Below are positions 33,745-42,002 of a DNA stretch of 64,000 nucleotides, in pieces. Within the stretch, counting starts at the first letter, position 1. Each line of letters opens with the position of its first letter. The DNA is from Streptomyces sp. NBC_00457. Lineage in GTDB: Bacteria; Actinomycetota; Actinomycetes; Streptomycetales; Streptomycetaceae. The notes under the pieces are model-generated. The model made no database searches. It was not told the DNA's origin and saw nothing but the letters and a program-made list of their open reading frames with translations. The DNA lies in the NCBI RefSeq assembly GCF_036014015.1, contig NZ_CP107905.1, positions 10,540,001-10,604,000 on the forward strand, given 5' to 3'. The position numbers were made by a program, and so were the translations under genes.

Positions 33745-33970
33745 GCTTGAGCTTGACGAGTGACCCAGGTCACTTTGAGGGCTCTTGGCATGGAGGCGTC
33801 ACCCATGTCACTATTTCAGCAAGTTCTCCCTGCCCAAATTCTGTGCGGCATGGATTGAGCCCGTAGCCGCCGGCTTGTACCGGCGAGACCGAAGCCGTGC
33901 CGCGTATGGCACAGATTCTCTTCCTTGTTCAACATCCTCGTGCGGTGGCGTTTTCGCCCAGACCGCCCGG
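33745..33970 (+). promoter_or_regulatory. Prenyltransferase 3 promoter and leader, copy C of the shared module
   Basis: GCTTGAG (33745) and ACGAGTG (33756) are 11 bp apart. The second overlaps GTGACCCAGGTCAC (33760-33773). TTGGCA (33785-33790), an 18-bp spacer and CACTAT (33809-33814) follow, then a TGCC...GGCA hairpin (33831-33850) and ATGGATTGAGC. Downstream, GAGACCGA, CCGTGCC...GGCACAG, ACATCCTC and GGCG-TTTT-CGCC match copy B in order. In copy B the last hairpin reads GGCGC-TTT-GCGCC, so pairing is kept while sequence changes. Leader to the gene at 34261 is about 440 nt. The rest of the gap holds no supported gene. Confidence 0.72.
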
Positions 33971-34260
33971 GAGCCGCGGCATGTGGCACTGTCCCGCCCG
34001 GCCGTGCCATGAGCAGGAACTGGTGAAAAACCCTTCCCGTAACCCGGTGCGCCGTACCCGGCCCAAATCGGGTCCAGCCGCAGCGGACCAGGACACCGGC
34101 GAAGGCCCCGGATACCGGCTGCGCCCGCGCAGGCCTCAATCCGCGCCCCCCGGCCTCAGGCCGGGGGCGCCGTCGGCACGGCTCGGGTGCCCGCAGGAAT
34201 CGGCCCCGGCCCGAGAGAACACCATTCAAAAACAGGCGTCGGATCGATAGTGGAGGACGA

Positions 34261-35196
34261 ATGTCGGAATCCGCCGAGTTGGCAGACCTTTACTCGGTCA
34301 TCGAGGAATCAGCTCGATTGGCGAACGTAACCTGCTCGAGCGACAAGGTCTGGCCCATCATGACCGCGTACGGGGATATGCTCGCGCAGTCCGTGATTGC
34401 TTTCAGGGTAGCGACCGGCGCACGCAATGCAGGAGATTTCGAGTGCCGCTTCACGATGCTCCCCAAGGAGCTCGACCCGTATGCGGTCGCCCTGTCGAAC
34501 GGTCTCATCGCGGAGACGGGCCACCCCGTAGGATCTCTCCTGGGAGAAATCCACCGGAACTTCCCCATCGGCAGCTGCGGTATTGACTTCGGTGTCGTCG
34601 GCGGATTCAAGAAGACGTGGTCCTTCTTCCCTACGGGTGGCGTTCAGTCGCTGTCCGAGCTTGCCGGCCTCCCGTCGATGCCGCGCAGCCTGTCCGAGAA
34701 CCTCGACTTCTTCACGAGGCACGGCCTGGCCGACATCGTCACCTTGATCGGGATCGACTACTCGCACCGATCGGTGAATCTGTACTTCGGCAGGATACCC
34801 GCTGAATGCTTCGAGCCGGACGGGATGCGGTCGATTCTCCGCGAGATCGGAATGCCGGATCCGAGCGAGCGGATGCTGCAGCTCGGCGGGCAGGGGTTCG
34901 GAATCTACACCACTCTGAGCTGGGATTCCCCGAAGATCGAACGGATCACGTACGCCGCCATGACGACGGATCCGATGACACTCCCCGTTCAGATCGAACC
35001 AGAAATCAAGCAGTTCGTGGAAAAGGCCCCGTACAGCACCGCCGACCGTCAGTTCGTCTACGCCATCACGGCGTCGCCGAACGGCGAGTACCACAAACTG
35101 CAGTCGTACTACCAGTGGCAGCCCGGCGTACAGCATTTCCTGCTCGCATCCGACCCCGGAGCGGACGCCGGGGCACCCGCCGGCACCACCGGATAG
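34261..35196 (+). CDS. ABBA aromatic prenyltransferase 3 (NphB/CloQ family, Glu at the Mg2+-ligand position)
   Basis: A protein of 311 residues, more like copy 1 than copy 2: LADLY, EESARLANVTCSSDKVWP, VIAFRVATGARNAG, IDFGVVGGFKKTW and EYHKLQSYYQWQP. At the position of NphB Asp62 it has Glu61 (DFECRF), where copies 1 and 2 have Asp. Metal dependence may therefore differ. It is a single-gene unit under promoter copy C with a very strong terminator. A short Gly/Ala-rich tail ends the protein. Confidence 0.93.
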   Translation: MSESAELADLYSVIEESARLANVTCSSDKVWPIMTAYGDMLAQSVIAFRVATGARNAGDFECRFTMLPKELDPYAVALSNGLIAETGHPVGSLLGEIHRNFPIGSCGIDFGVVGGFKKTWSFFPTGGVQSLSELAGLPSMPRSLSENLDFFTRHGLADIVTLIGIDYSHRSVNLYFGRIPAECFEPDGMRSILREIGMPDPSERMLQLGGQGFGIYTTLSWDSPKIERITYAAMTTDPMTLPVQIEPEIKQFVEKAPYSTADRQFVYAITASPNGEYHKLQSYYQWQPGVQHFLLASDPGADAGAPAGTTG

Positions 35197-35199
35197 GGC

Positions 35200-35251
35200 G
35201 CACGGCAGGACGCGCCACGCCCCAGCGGGCGCGTGGCGCGTCCTGCCGTGC
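35200..35251 (+). terminator. Very strong hairpin after prenyltransferase 3
   Basis: Perfect 21-bp arms beginning GCACGGCAGG and ending CCTGCCGTGC enclose a 10-base loop, 3 bp after the stop codon. Confidence 0.85.
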
Positions 35252-35368
35252 CACAGCGCAGACGTTGCGCAGATTCTCCCCAGAAGAAATCCAGCATCTT
35301 CGACCGAACAGTTCAGATCACGCCCAGGGGGCGTCAATCAGAATACATGCGAAAGGAGGCCTGGTGTT

Positions 35369-35962
35369 ATGCGCATCTATGGAATTATTGTATGCTCTCT
35401 CGAGAGGTTTGGCGCCTCGTTCGGGATCGCTGCATTGCGGATCTCCATAGGGGTTATCTTCCTTTGGTTCGGAGCTCCTAAGCTTTTCCCGGGAATGAGT
35501 CCAGCGGAATCACTGGTCGAGGAGACCGTAGAGCGGCTGACGTTCGGAATCATCGAAGGAGGAGCCGCTTCCCTTCTGACCGGCGGGCTGGAATCGATTA
35601 TCGGGATACTGCTCATAAGCGGGAAGGCGCTCAGGCCGACGATCGTGGTGCTGCTCGGGCATATGGCGGGAACATTCACTCCGCTGTTCATCTTCCCGGA
35701 ACATACCTGGAAGGGGTATGCCATCGGCACGGTTGAGGGGCAGTACATTCTGAAGAACCTGGTGCTCATCGCGGCTGCGCTTGTGGTTATCGGCCACTCG
35801 AAGTCACGGATCGGCAAGGCGTCTGGGCCGGAAAGTCCGCTCCTGGGGGTGGCCGCCCCCCGCGCCACCGGCATGTTGCCGGCCGGCCGGCAGCTTCAGC
35901 CGGTGCCCGTCCACCGGGCCGAGTCACGCCGCCCGCTGGATGTGGGGCAGGTGGAGAAATAG
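35369..35962 (+). CDS. DoxX-like membrane protein
   Basis: A protein of 197 residues with about four membrane segments (around 20-33, 65-80, 88-105 and 128-145). The DoxX/DoxD-like pattern ALRISIGVIFLWFGAPKLFPG is followed by GGLESIIGILLISGKALRP. The last 40 residues are Pro/Arg-rich. The ATG has AAAGGAGG upstream. Function in the cluster is unknown; DoxX-like proteins are linked to membrane redox/quinone or sulfur chemistry. Codon use is less GC-biased than that of its neighbours. Confidence 0.72.
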   Translation: MRIYGIIVCSLERFGASFGIAALRISIGVIFLWFGAPKLFPGMSPAESLVEETVERLTFGIIEGGAASLLTGGLESIIGILLISGKALRPTIVVLLGHMAGTFTPLFIFPEHTWKGYAIGTVEGQYILKNLVLIAAALVVIGHSKSRIGKASGPESPLLGVAAPRATGMLPAGRQLQPVPVHRAESRRPLDVGQVEK

Positions 35963-36233
35963 CCGTACCTGATCGCCGTGAACCCGGCCAGACCGTCACG
36001 GCGGACGGCCACCACCCCTTCGCCGTTGTCCCGGCGCGCCGGCGCCCGGTCCCCGACGAGCAGGCCCGCAGACGCAGGGCCTTGCGTCAGACACCGGCGC
36101 TGATCCCTTCCGTCCGCAGCCGGTCCCCTTCGTCAGCGCCGATTAACCGCTTCCCCGGTGTGAGGCGGCACTGCCGCACACGGCACCGCCTGCACCACTG
36201 CCGCACCAGGAAATCACCGGAGCCGACCGGGCG

Positions 36234-36545
36234 ATGAAGCCGAGGAGTCCCGCCGTGCCGAACCCGAAGCTGCCCGTGTGCAACGCCGAGATGGCCTCCG
36301 CGGCCTGGGCCGAGGCCCTTGCCATGACCTGCGCCGATCCAGGCCACTGCCACAGCCCGGCCGGCGAGTTGGCCGCTGCCGCGCTGCGCACGCACGGCGC
36401 GCTGTCGACGGGGTGGGGGCGCAGTGTCCCGGTCACCGGGTGGGGGCCGGGCGGTGGCGGGGTGCGGGGGCTGGCCGTCTTCCTCGCGGTGTACGCCGCC
36501 CAGCAGGAACAGCAGGACGTGCAAAGCCCCGGTGCGGCGGTGTGA
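36234..36545 (+). CDS. Small hypothetical protein
   Basis: A protein of 103 residues with Streptomyces-like codon use. A Cys/His-containing N-terminal half (PVCNAEMASAAWAEALAMTCADPGHCH) is followed by a Gly-rich stretch and a short helix. No family was recognised and no good ribosome binding site is visible. It lies in a 2-kb stretch (35963-37986) that is otherwise gene-poor. Confidence 0.4.
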   Translation: MKPRSPAVPNPKLPVCNAEMASAAWAEALAMTCADPGHCHSPAGELAAAALRTHGALSTGWGRSVPVTGWGPGGGGVRGLAVFLAVYAAQQEQQDVQSPGAAV

Positions 36546-36864
36546 GCTGGACCGCGACTGCCCGGCGGCCACAAGTCCCCTGGCCCGTACGGGACATGTG
36601 GCTCACCCCTGCCGGGGATGGAGCCTTCGGGTGTCCTCTCCGCGTCCGCATCCGCACCCGCCCGCCCTCATCCCCCGGGGTGCGTCGACGTGTGCGGGCC
36701 GTCGGGGTGGTTGCCGTGGTCCGGCTGTGTGCGCCGGGCAGCGGCCGATGCGGGTGCCCCCGTGACCTGGCGGGACTGGAGGAGTCCGGCGGGGAACTGC
36801 GTGGCTTCGTTGCGGCACCGGGATGCACCGGGATGCACCGGGATGTCAAGGGAGGAGAGCCGGT

Positions 36865-37020
36865 GTGAGCCGGGCCGGGGAGTCCGGGGAACTGCGTCCG
36901 CCGCTGATCGCGAGCGTCCACCGGATACCGGGCAGCGAGAGCGAGGCGCAGGAAGCGGTCCGGGAGGCCTGGCTGTGCTGGGCGGCTTCCCCGGCGTATC
37001 CCTCCCTCGCCCAGGGCTTG
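36865..37020 (+). pseudogene. Remnant of a SigJ-like ECF sigma factor gene (N-terminal part only)
   Basis: A GTG start after GTCAAGGGAGGAGAGCC leads to SRAGESGELRPPLIASVHRIPGSESEAQEAVREAWLCWAA. This matches the starts of the intact genes at 44671 and 47035 (EFKELRPLLFSIAHRILGSQAAADDAVHEAWLR type). The similarity stops near 37020. Downstream to about 37250 only scattered out-of-frame resemblance is seen. It is a decayed paralogue. Confidence 0.6.
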
Positions 37021-37439
37021 CCCGGCCGCCGTGGTCACCCTCCACGCAGCCGGACGCGCCGGGGGGACGGTGGGAGGAGCAGCTGGCCTGGTGGGCCAAG
37101 GCGTCGAGGGCCGTGGCTGGGGCCTGGGCGTGCCGGATGCCCGGTCCAGGGGGCGGCAGGGCCGGCCGATGTGATCGCTGGACGTGTGCTCGAGGACGCC
37201 GGGGGCGGCGTCATCGTGGCGGCGGGGCCCGTGAGGGCGAGGCCGTGAAGCCGGGCGAGGCGAGCGGGCACGGGTGGACAGTGCCGCCCCGGACCCGGCA
37301 AGCCGGTACCTGCCCGGCAGCCCCGGTGCCCCCCGGTCTCGTTCCGTGCAGGACGTCTTCCGACTGACTTGAACTCTGCTGGAAGGCAAGGGGTGTTGGT
37401 GCCCGGTGGCCGGTGATGCTCCCGGCCTCTGGGGCGATA

Positions 37440-38095
37440 AATACGGGGCGTGCGGTTTGGTATTGACAGACCGGCTGTCCTGTTTTTAGTGTTGTGGCCG
37501 CCGGACTGGCATCCGTTGACGCCTGCGGAGTGACCGGACCGCTCGGGCACGAGACAGGGGGAGTTCGCGTGAACGTCGAGGTGCTGGCCATCTCGGACGG
37601 CAGGGGGAGCGTCGTCTGTGTGGCGCCCGCGGTGCCGTGTGCTGGTCGTTCATCGCGTGGTTCGTATGGTCTTGCGAGTGGTGCGGGAGCACGTGGCCGG
37701 CTGGTGGGTTTCGGTTCACCGGCCGGTTCAGGAAGAGCGCAGAACGCCGTGGATCAGTACGTCGCAGGGAGCTAGTCGGTCCGGGGTCCGCGTGCAGCGG
37801 GCCTGATCAACGCTGTGTGGTGCAAGACGCAGTGCTCTCAGCCGCTTCGGGGCCGCCTTGTCTCGATGTGGTGAGGGGTGCCCGGGACAGCAAGGGGCCC
37901 GGCTTGATCTCCAGGGCATGGTCCGTTCTCAGCGGCCTCGCCTTGGACGTGTAGACCTCTCCTTCTTGAAGAAAAGGACACAACGCATGACGACGTCCGG
38001 ACGTTCTTCCGTCCCCGGCTTCTCGCCGCAGCGCAGGTCGCTGCTGATCGGTGGTGCCTCGGTCGCGGCGCTGGCCACCGTGGGTTCCACCGCAT
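37440..38095 (+). repeat. Duplicated block, copy 2 (promoter, leader and start of a haloperoxidase gene)
   Basis: Counterpart of 29070-29720. The region coding for the first ~37 residues of the two haloperoxidases is almost identical, while the mature proteins differ clearly. That suggests selection or gene conversion holding the signal peptide and leader alike. Confidence 0.75.
37463..37490 (+). promoter_or_regulatory. Haloperoxidase 2 promoter
   Basis: TTGACA (37463-37468), a 16-bp spacer, then TTTAGT (37485-37490), the same layout as at 29089-29116. It lies in the duplicated upstream block. The leader to the ATG at 37987 is nearly 500 nt, as in the first copy. Confidence 0.62.
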
Positions 38096-39555
38096 CGGCA
38101 GCCGCCGGCTCGTCCACCGCGGCGGCGGCGCCCGTCGACTTCGACTTCGATACCGGCAACTACATCGAATTCTTCCAGCCCAGCGACGAGAACGCCGGCC
38201 AGTCGCCCGCAGCGGCCGTGTTCGCCCCGATGGACGTGACCATGTTCCTCTGGGTCAACCACCTGACGACGATCGCCTGGTTCGACGCGGTGGCGCCGTA
38301 CCACCCGACCGCCGTCGGCGTGTACACCCGGGTCGGCCGCCGTCCCTCCAGCGAGTCCGCCACCAACCGGAACATGAACATCGCCCTCATCCACGCCACG
38401 TACCAAGTGGCCAAAGCCGTGGTGGCGGAGCGGGTGCCGGCCATCCGGCAGCTGATGACCACGCTCGGCCTGAACCCCGACGACGAGTCGGAGAACCCGA
38501 CCAGTCCGGTCGGCATCGGCAACCTCGCCGGCAAGGGCGTCATCGCGGCCCGTAAGCGGGACGGCATGAACATGCTGGGCACCGAGGGCGGCCGCCGGTA
38601 CAACCCCAGGCCCTACGCGGACTACACCGGCTACCGGCCCGTGAACACCGCCTTCGAACTGGTCAACCCCTCACGCTGGCAGCCGCAGGTGACCACTCAT
38701 CGCCGCCGCCTCGGTGCGGGCTTGGGTGACATGGGCATCTTCACCGTCCAGAACTTCATCACCCCGCAGATACGCAAGGTCAAGCCCTACTCCTTCAAGG
38801 ACCCGAGCCGGTTCGAGCTCGCCCCGCCGCTGCACATCGACCACACCCGGCCCCGCGCCTACAAGCAGTCGGTGGACGAGATCCTGGAGGCCTCCGCCAA
38901 TCTCACCGACGAGCAGAAGGTGATGGCGGAGATCATGGACAACAAGGTGTGGGGCATCGGCCACTCGACGATCTTCATAGCGCGGCGCCACAACCGCGAG
39001 CTGGGCGTGCACGGCTGGGCTCACTTCTTCCTCACCCACCTGCTGTCGACGTTCGAACCGCTGATCGTCGCCTGGCACCAGAAGATCAAGTACGACGCCG
39101 TGCGGCCGATCAGCGCGGTCCGGCACGTGTACGGCAACCGCCGGGTGACGGCCTGGGGCGGCCCCGGCCAGGGGACGGTCAACGACATTCCCGCCAACGA
39201 GTGGATGCCCTACCTGAACGTGGGGGACCACGCCGAGTACCCGTCCGGCTCCACGACCATCTGCTCCGCCGAGGCGCAGGCGGCGCGGCGCTTCTTCGGC
39301 GATGACGAGCTGGACTGGCGATTCACCGTCAAGGCCGGCTCGACGCTGGTGGAGCCGGGGCTCTCTCCCGCCCGCGACCTCGAAATCTACTGGCCCACCT
39401 GGACCGAGTTCGTCAAGGACTGCGCCGCGAGCCGGGTGTGGGGCGGAGTGCACTTCCGCAAGACGGTCGAGCGGTCCGTCGAATTCGGTGAGCAGTTCGG
39501 CGACCTGGCCTACGAATTCGTGCAGCGGCACGTCAAGGGCGAGGTCAAGAACTGA
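37987..39555 (+). CDS. Vanadium-dependent haloperoxidase 2 (TAT-exported)
   Basis: A protein of 522 residues with the same twin-arginine signal (SPQRRSLLIGG). The vanadate-site residues are Lys366, Arg373 (KIKYDAVRP), Ser420-Gly421 in YPSGST, Arg483 and His489 (SRVWGGVH). Ser422 replaces the PSGH histidine, as in copy 1. The mature protein differs from copy 1 most in the N-terminal ~60 residues and around 315-345 (GHSTIFIARRHNRELGVHGW). Related clusters use several VHPOs for successive steps, so separate functions for the two copies are likely. A strong terminator follows. Confidence 0.93.
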   Translation: MTTSGRSSVPGFSPQRRSLLIGGASVAALATVGSTASAAAGSSTAAAAPVDFDFDTGNYIEFFQPSDENAGQSPAAAVFAPMDVTMFLWVNHLTTIAWFDAVAPYHPTAVGVYTRVGRRPSSESATNRNMNIALIHATYQVAKAVVAERVPAIRQLMTTLGLNPDDESENPTSPVGIGNLAGKGVIAARKRDGMNMLGTEGGRRYNPRPYADYTGYRPVNTAFELVNPSRWQPQVTTHRRRLGAGLGDMGIFTVQNFITPQIRKVKPYSFKDPSRFELAPPLHIDHTRPRAYKQSVDEILEASANLTDEQKVMAEIMDNKVWGIGHSTIFIARRHNRELGVHGWAHFFLTHLLSTFEPLIVAWHQKIKYDAVRPISAVRHVYGNRRVTAWGGPGQGTVNDIPANEWMPYLNVGDHAEYPSGSTTICSAEAQAARRFFGDDELDWRFTVKAGSTLVEPGLSPARDLEIYWPTWTEFVKDCAASRVWGGVHFRKTVERSVEFGEQFGDLAYEFVQRHVKGEVKN

Positions 39556-39560
39556 CCGTA

Positions 39561-39601
39561 CTGCGGCGGGCGGGCGCCGGCACACGGCCCGCCCGCCGCA
39601 G
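39561..39601 (+). terminator. Hairpin after haloperoxidase 2
   Basis: Perfect 15-bp arms (CTGCGGCGGGCGGGC and its complement) with an 11-base loop, 5 bp after the stop codon. The following gap to 40019 holds no supported gene. Confidence 0.85.
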
Positions 39602-40019
39602 CGGCGGACACCCCCGGTCACCGTCCGCGCCCTGCTCCCGGCCGGCGCCGGGCCGGGAGCGAAGGGGCAGGCACCGCCTGTTGGTGAGCGGGGCAGCGCT
39701 CGCCATACGGCCGGCCGCCTAGCCGGCCGCAACAGCACCCCGGGGCGCCGCGAAACCGGGCCCGGGGTGTGCGCTGCCGCAGGTGCGGGCCGGAGCCTGG
39801 CGGGCCCGGGCTCTCCCGGTCCGGTCGCCGGCCGGCGGTTGCCGGGTCCGAAACGACGGTCGCGGACGGCCGTTCCCGGTGGCCGGACCGTGGCCGGATC
39901 CGCGCCGGATCATCGGTGTGTGTGCAGGTCGAAGACCTGGTTCGGATGTCCGCTTCACCGTGCGGGTGATGCCGCTGCCTGTTTCCGGACGGCTCAGGCG
40001 CGCCCGCGGGGGACCGTTC

Positions 40020-41846
40020 CTAAAGACTGAGTGGGAGTGAGTCCTGGTGCCAGGACTCATGCTCAGCCGGGTGCCCCGAACGGTGCTGGGCACCCTGGTT
40101 CCCCGCTTTCGCTCCACCGCCGGGCGGCGCGCATCCGGTGGGTGGTCCGGGCAGGTGGGGGCGGGGTTCCTCACGCCTTCGGGTCTCCGGTCGGGCCTGG
40201 ACGGTCCGATGCCCACCGCGATCACTCCGGTCGGGGTGGGGCGGTGCCGTCCGTCGCCGGATCGGATGCCCGAGGGCGCGTCGCCCGACCGCGATGCTTG
40301 CCGCATCGTGCCGGGAAATCTGTCGCGTTGGAGTGGTCAGGGGTTTCTGCCAGTGCTGGGCACCCCACCGACTGGTGTACGCCGGATCCACCGCGACGAC
40401 GGCGATGTCCTGTTCGGCGGCCATCGAGATCAGCCGGGCCTTGAGTCTGGCGGTGGGGAGGCGGGAGAGCAGGCGGCGGAAGCGCTTGTTGCGGCCGTGC
40501 TTCTCCCGGCCCTTCTCCGTCGCGAAGTCGAGGTCCTCGATGGCGATCGCGGTGGCCCCGCAGCGTTGGGTGTGGTGCAGCAGCCGGGTCAGCGCATGCC
40601 GGATCTGGGCGTCCCGGTGGTCCGCGCTGCCCGAGAGGTCGTAGAAGAAGCGCTGTGGCTCCCCGACCGGGTTGCCGTGCCCATCGAGGTGCCAGGCGGC
40701 CAGGTGGTCGTCGTTCATGTCCACTCCCACCACCCCGCGGGCCAGCGCCGCCTGCAGCGGCAGGACCGGGGTGGCGGCGCGCTGCCAGGAGGCGGTCACA
40801 TACCAGCGGCCACGGAGAACGTCGTGGTGGAGGCGGTAGGCCACCGCCCGGTTCGCGGTGATCCGGTCGCGCCACTCCTGCCCGCGATGCTGGAACCGTA
40901 CGGTCGCGTCGAGCACGTACCGGCCGTGCGGGGCGTTGGCCCGGTGGGCCAGCTCGACTGGGAGCTTGAGGGAGAGCTGTCCGGTGTCGGTGACGCGGAT
41001 TGTTTCGTTGCCGAACCGCTTGCCGGACTCCCCGTCCGCGGCCAGGAACATCCGCGCCGCCTGCCAGCGTGCCCGCCAGTCCTGTTCGCTCAGCCCCGCC
41101 GCCTGCAGGTGGTGACGGGTGTTCGCGAGTTGCTTGCCGCCGCGCACCACGCGCACCCGGCTCGCCGCCCAGTCCCCTTCCGCTACCGCCAGCCGGTCCT
41201 GCAAAGCGTGCAGGCGGCGGGACTTGGCATGCCACTCGGCACGGGAGGCATACCCGCGGGCCAGCCCTTCCCGCTTGTCCGCCTTGGCGCCCAGCGGGCG
41301 GGCCAGCCGGGCCTCGATGGCGGCGATCTGCCCGCGCAGCCAGGTCAGGTGGGCGGCCTGGCCGCGCCTCGCCAGCGCCCACTGGTCGTGGCTGGCCCTG
41401 GTGATGCTGCCCGCCCAGCGCGCCGATGACTTCCCCGTCAGCTCCCGCTTGCGCACCGCCCACCCGGCCGCATCGTGCGCCAGCCCCTGCCGGGACCGCT
41501 CCGCGAGATCACCCGCAGCCAGCGAACCAAGGAAGACACCGACCTCGGCCAGCACCGCCGCATCCGACTCGCTCACCCGCAGCCGGTCCCGGATGGCCAC
41601 CCCGGCCGGACCGGGCGCCACGAACGACGCCGCCAGCTCCCGCAGCCCGCCCACCCGTTCACCCCTGCCCGGTCGAAGATCCGTCACGGCAGTCAACGAG
41701 CACCACCCGCAAAGGTCACCCATTCGACCCAGGAACTCCAGTTCCCCTCCCGACGAACGGAGACCGAGAACGCACCCCGAGGCAAGGAAGACCGTCCCCG
41801 CGCAGGCGCCGGGCGGCAGCCAGCCACATCCGGCCCCGGCACTCAC
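40020..41846 (-). CDS. TnpB/IS605 OrfB-like RuvC-fold protein lacking the zinc ribbon
   Basis: A protein of 608 residues from the first ATG. An alternative GTG at 41687 (before TDLRPGRGERV) may be the true start. The split RuvC catalytic acids are visible: Asp376 (VGVDMNDDHLAAW), Glu437 (AIAIEDLDF) and Asp514 (SRHDAASIAVG). The arginine-rich stretch RFRRLLSRLPTARLKARL precedes the last one. The CxxC...CxxC zinc ribbon normally found between motifs II and III is absent: that stretch reads AYTSRWGAQHWQ. No tnpA-like gene is adjacent. The tail of ~80 residues is Arg/Pro-rich. It may be a degenerate transposon accessory or a domesticated RNA-guided-type protein. Confidence 0.75.
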   Translation of the reverse strand: MSAGAGCGWLPPGACAGTVFLASGCVLGLRSSGGELEFLGRMGDLCGWCSLTAVTDLRPGRGERVGGLRELAASFVAPGPAGVAIRDRLRVSESDAAVLAEVGVFLGSLAAGDLAERSRQGLAHDAAGWAVRKRELTGKSSARWAGSITRASHDQWALARRGQAAHLTWLRGQIAAIEARLARPLGAKADKREGLARGYASRAEWHAKSRRLHALQDRLAVAEGDWAASRVRVVRGGKQLANTRHHLQAAGLSEQDWRARWQAARMFLAADGESGKRFGNETIRVTDTGQLSLKLPVELAHRANAPHGRYVLDATVRFQHRGQEWRDRITANRAVAYRLHHDVLRGRWYVTASWQRAATPVLPLQAALARGVVGVDMNDDHLAAWHLDGHGNPVGEPQRFFYDLSGSADHRDAQIRHALTRLLHHTQRCGATAIAIEDLDFATEKGREKHGRNKRFRRLLSRLPTARLKARLISMAAEQDIAVVAVDPAYTSRWGAQHWQKPLTTPTRQISRHDAASIAVGRRALGHPIRRRTAPPHPDRSDRGGHRTVQARPETRRREEPRPHLPGPPTGCAPPGGGAKAGNQGAQHRSGHPAEHESWHQDSLPLSL

Positions 41847-41935
41847 TCACATTCACCAAAAGTCACTCCCGCTCAGTACACCGGCAGCAGTTCCCAACCC
41901 CACCCGCACCGGCCCGTGTGACCCACCTCATACCC

Positions 41936-41997
41936 GGCTCCTGTCAGGAATCGCTGCGCTGTCCCGCTCAAGGGGGCAAGCGATTCAGACAGGAGCC
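41936..41997 (+). promoter_or_regulatory. Long hairpin covering the ribosome binding site of the NDH-2-like gene
   Basis: GGCTCCTGTC-AGGAATCGCT (41936-41955) pairs with AGCGATTC-AGACAGGAGCC (41979-41997), interrupted by one small asymmetry. The second arm contains AGGAG, the binding site for the ATG at 42003. Folding would hide the site, so translation may depend on an unfolding signal. Alternatively it could be a subterminal palindrome of the TnpB-like element. Confidence 0.55.
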
Positions 41998-42002
41998 TCA
42001 CC

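Noticed and set aside
29070..38095. Haloperoxidase leader repeats as ends of a transposable element
   Set aside because: The repeats are in direct orientation and include the gene start. No terminal inverted repeats or transposase lie between them, so gene duplication explains them better.
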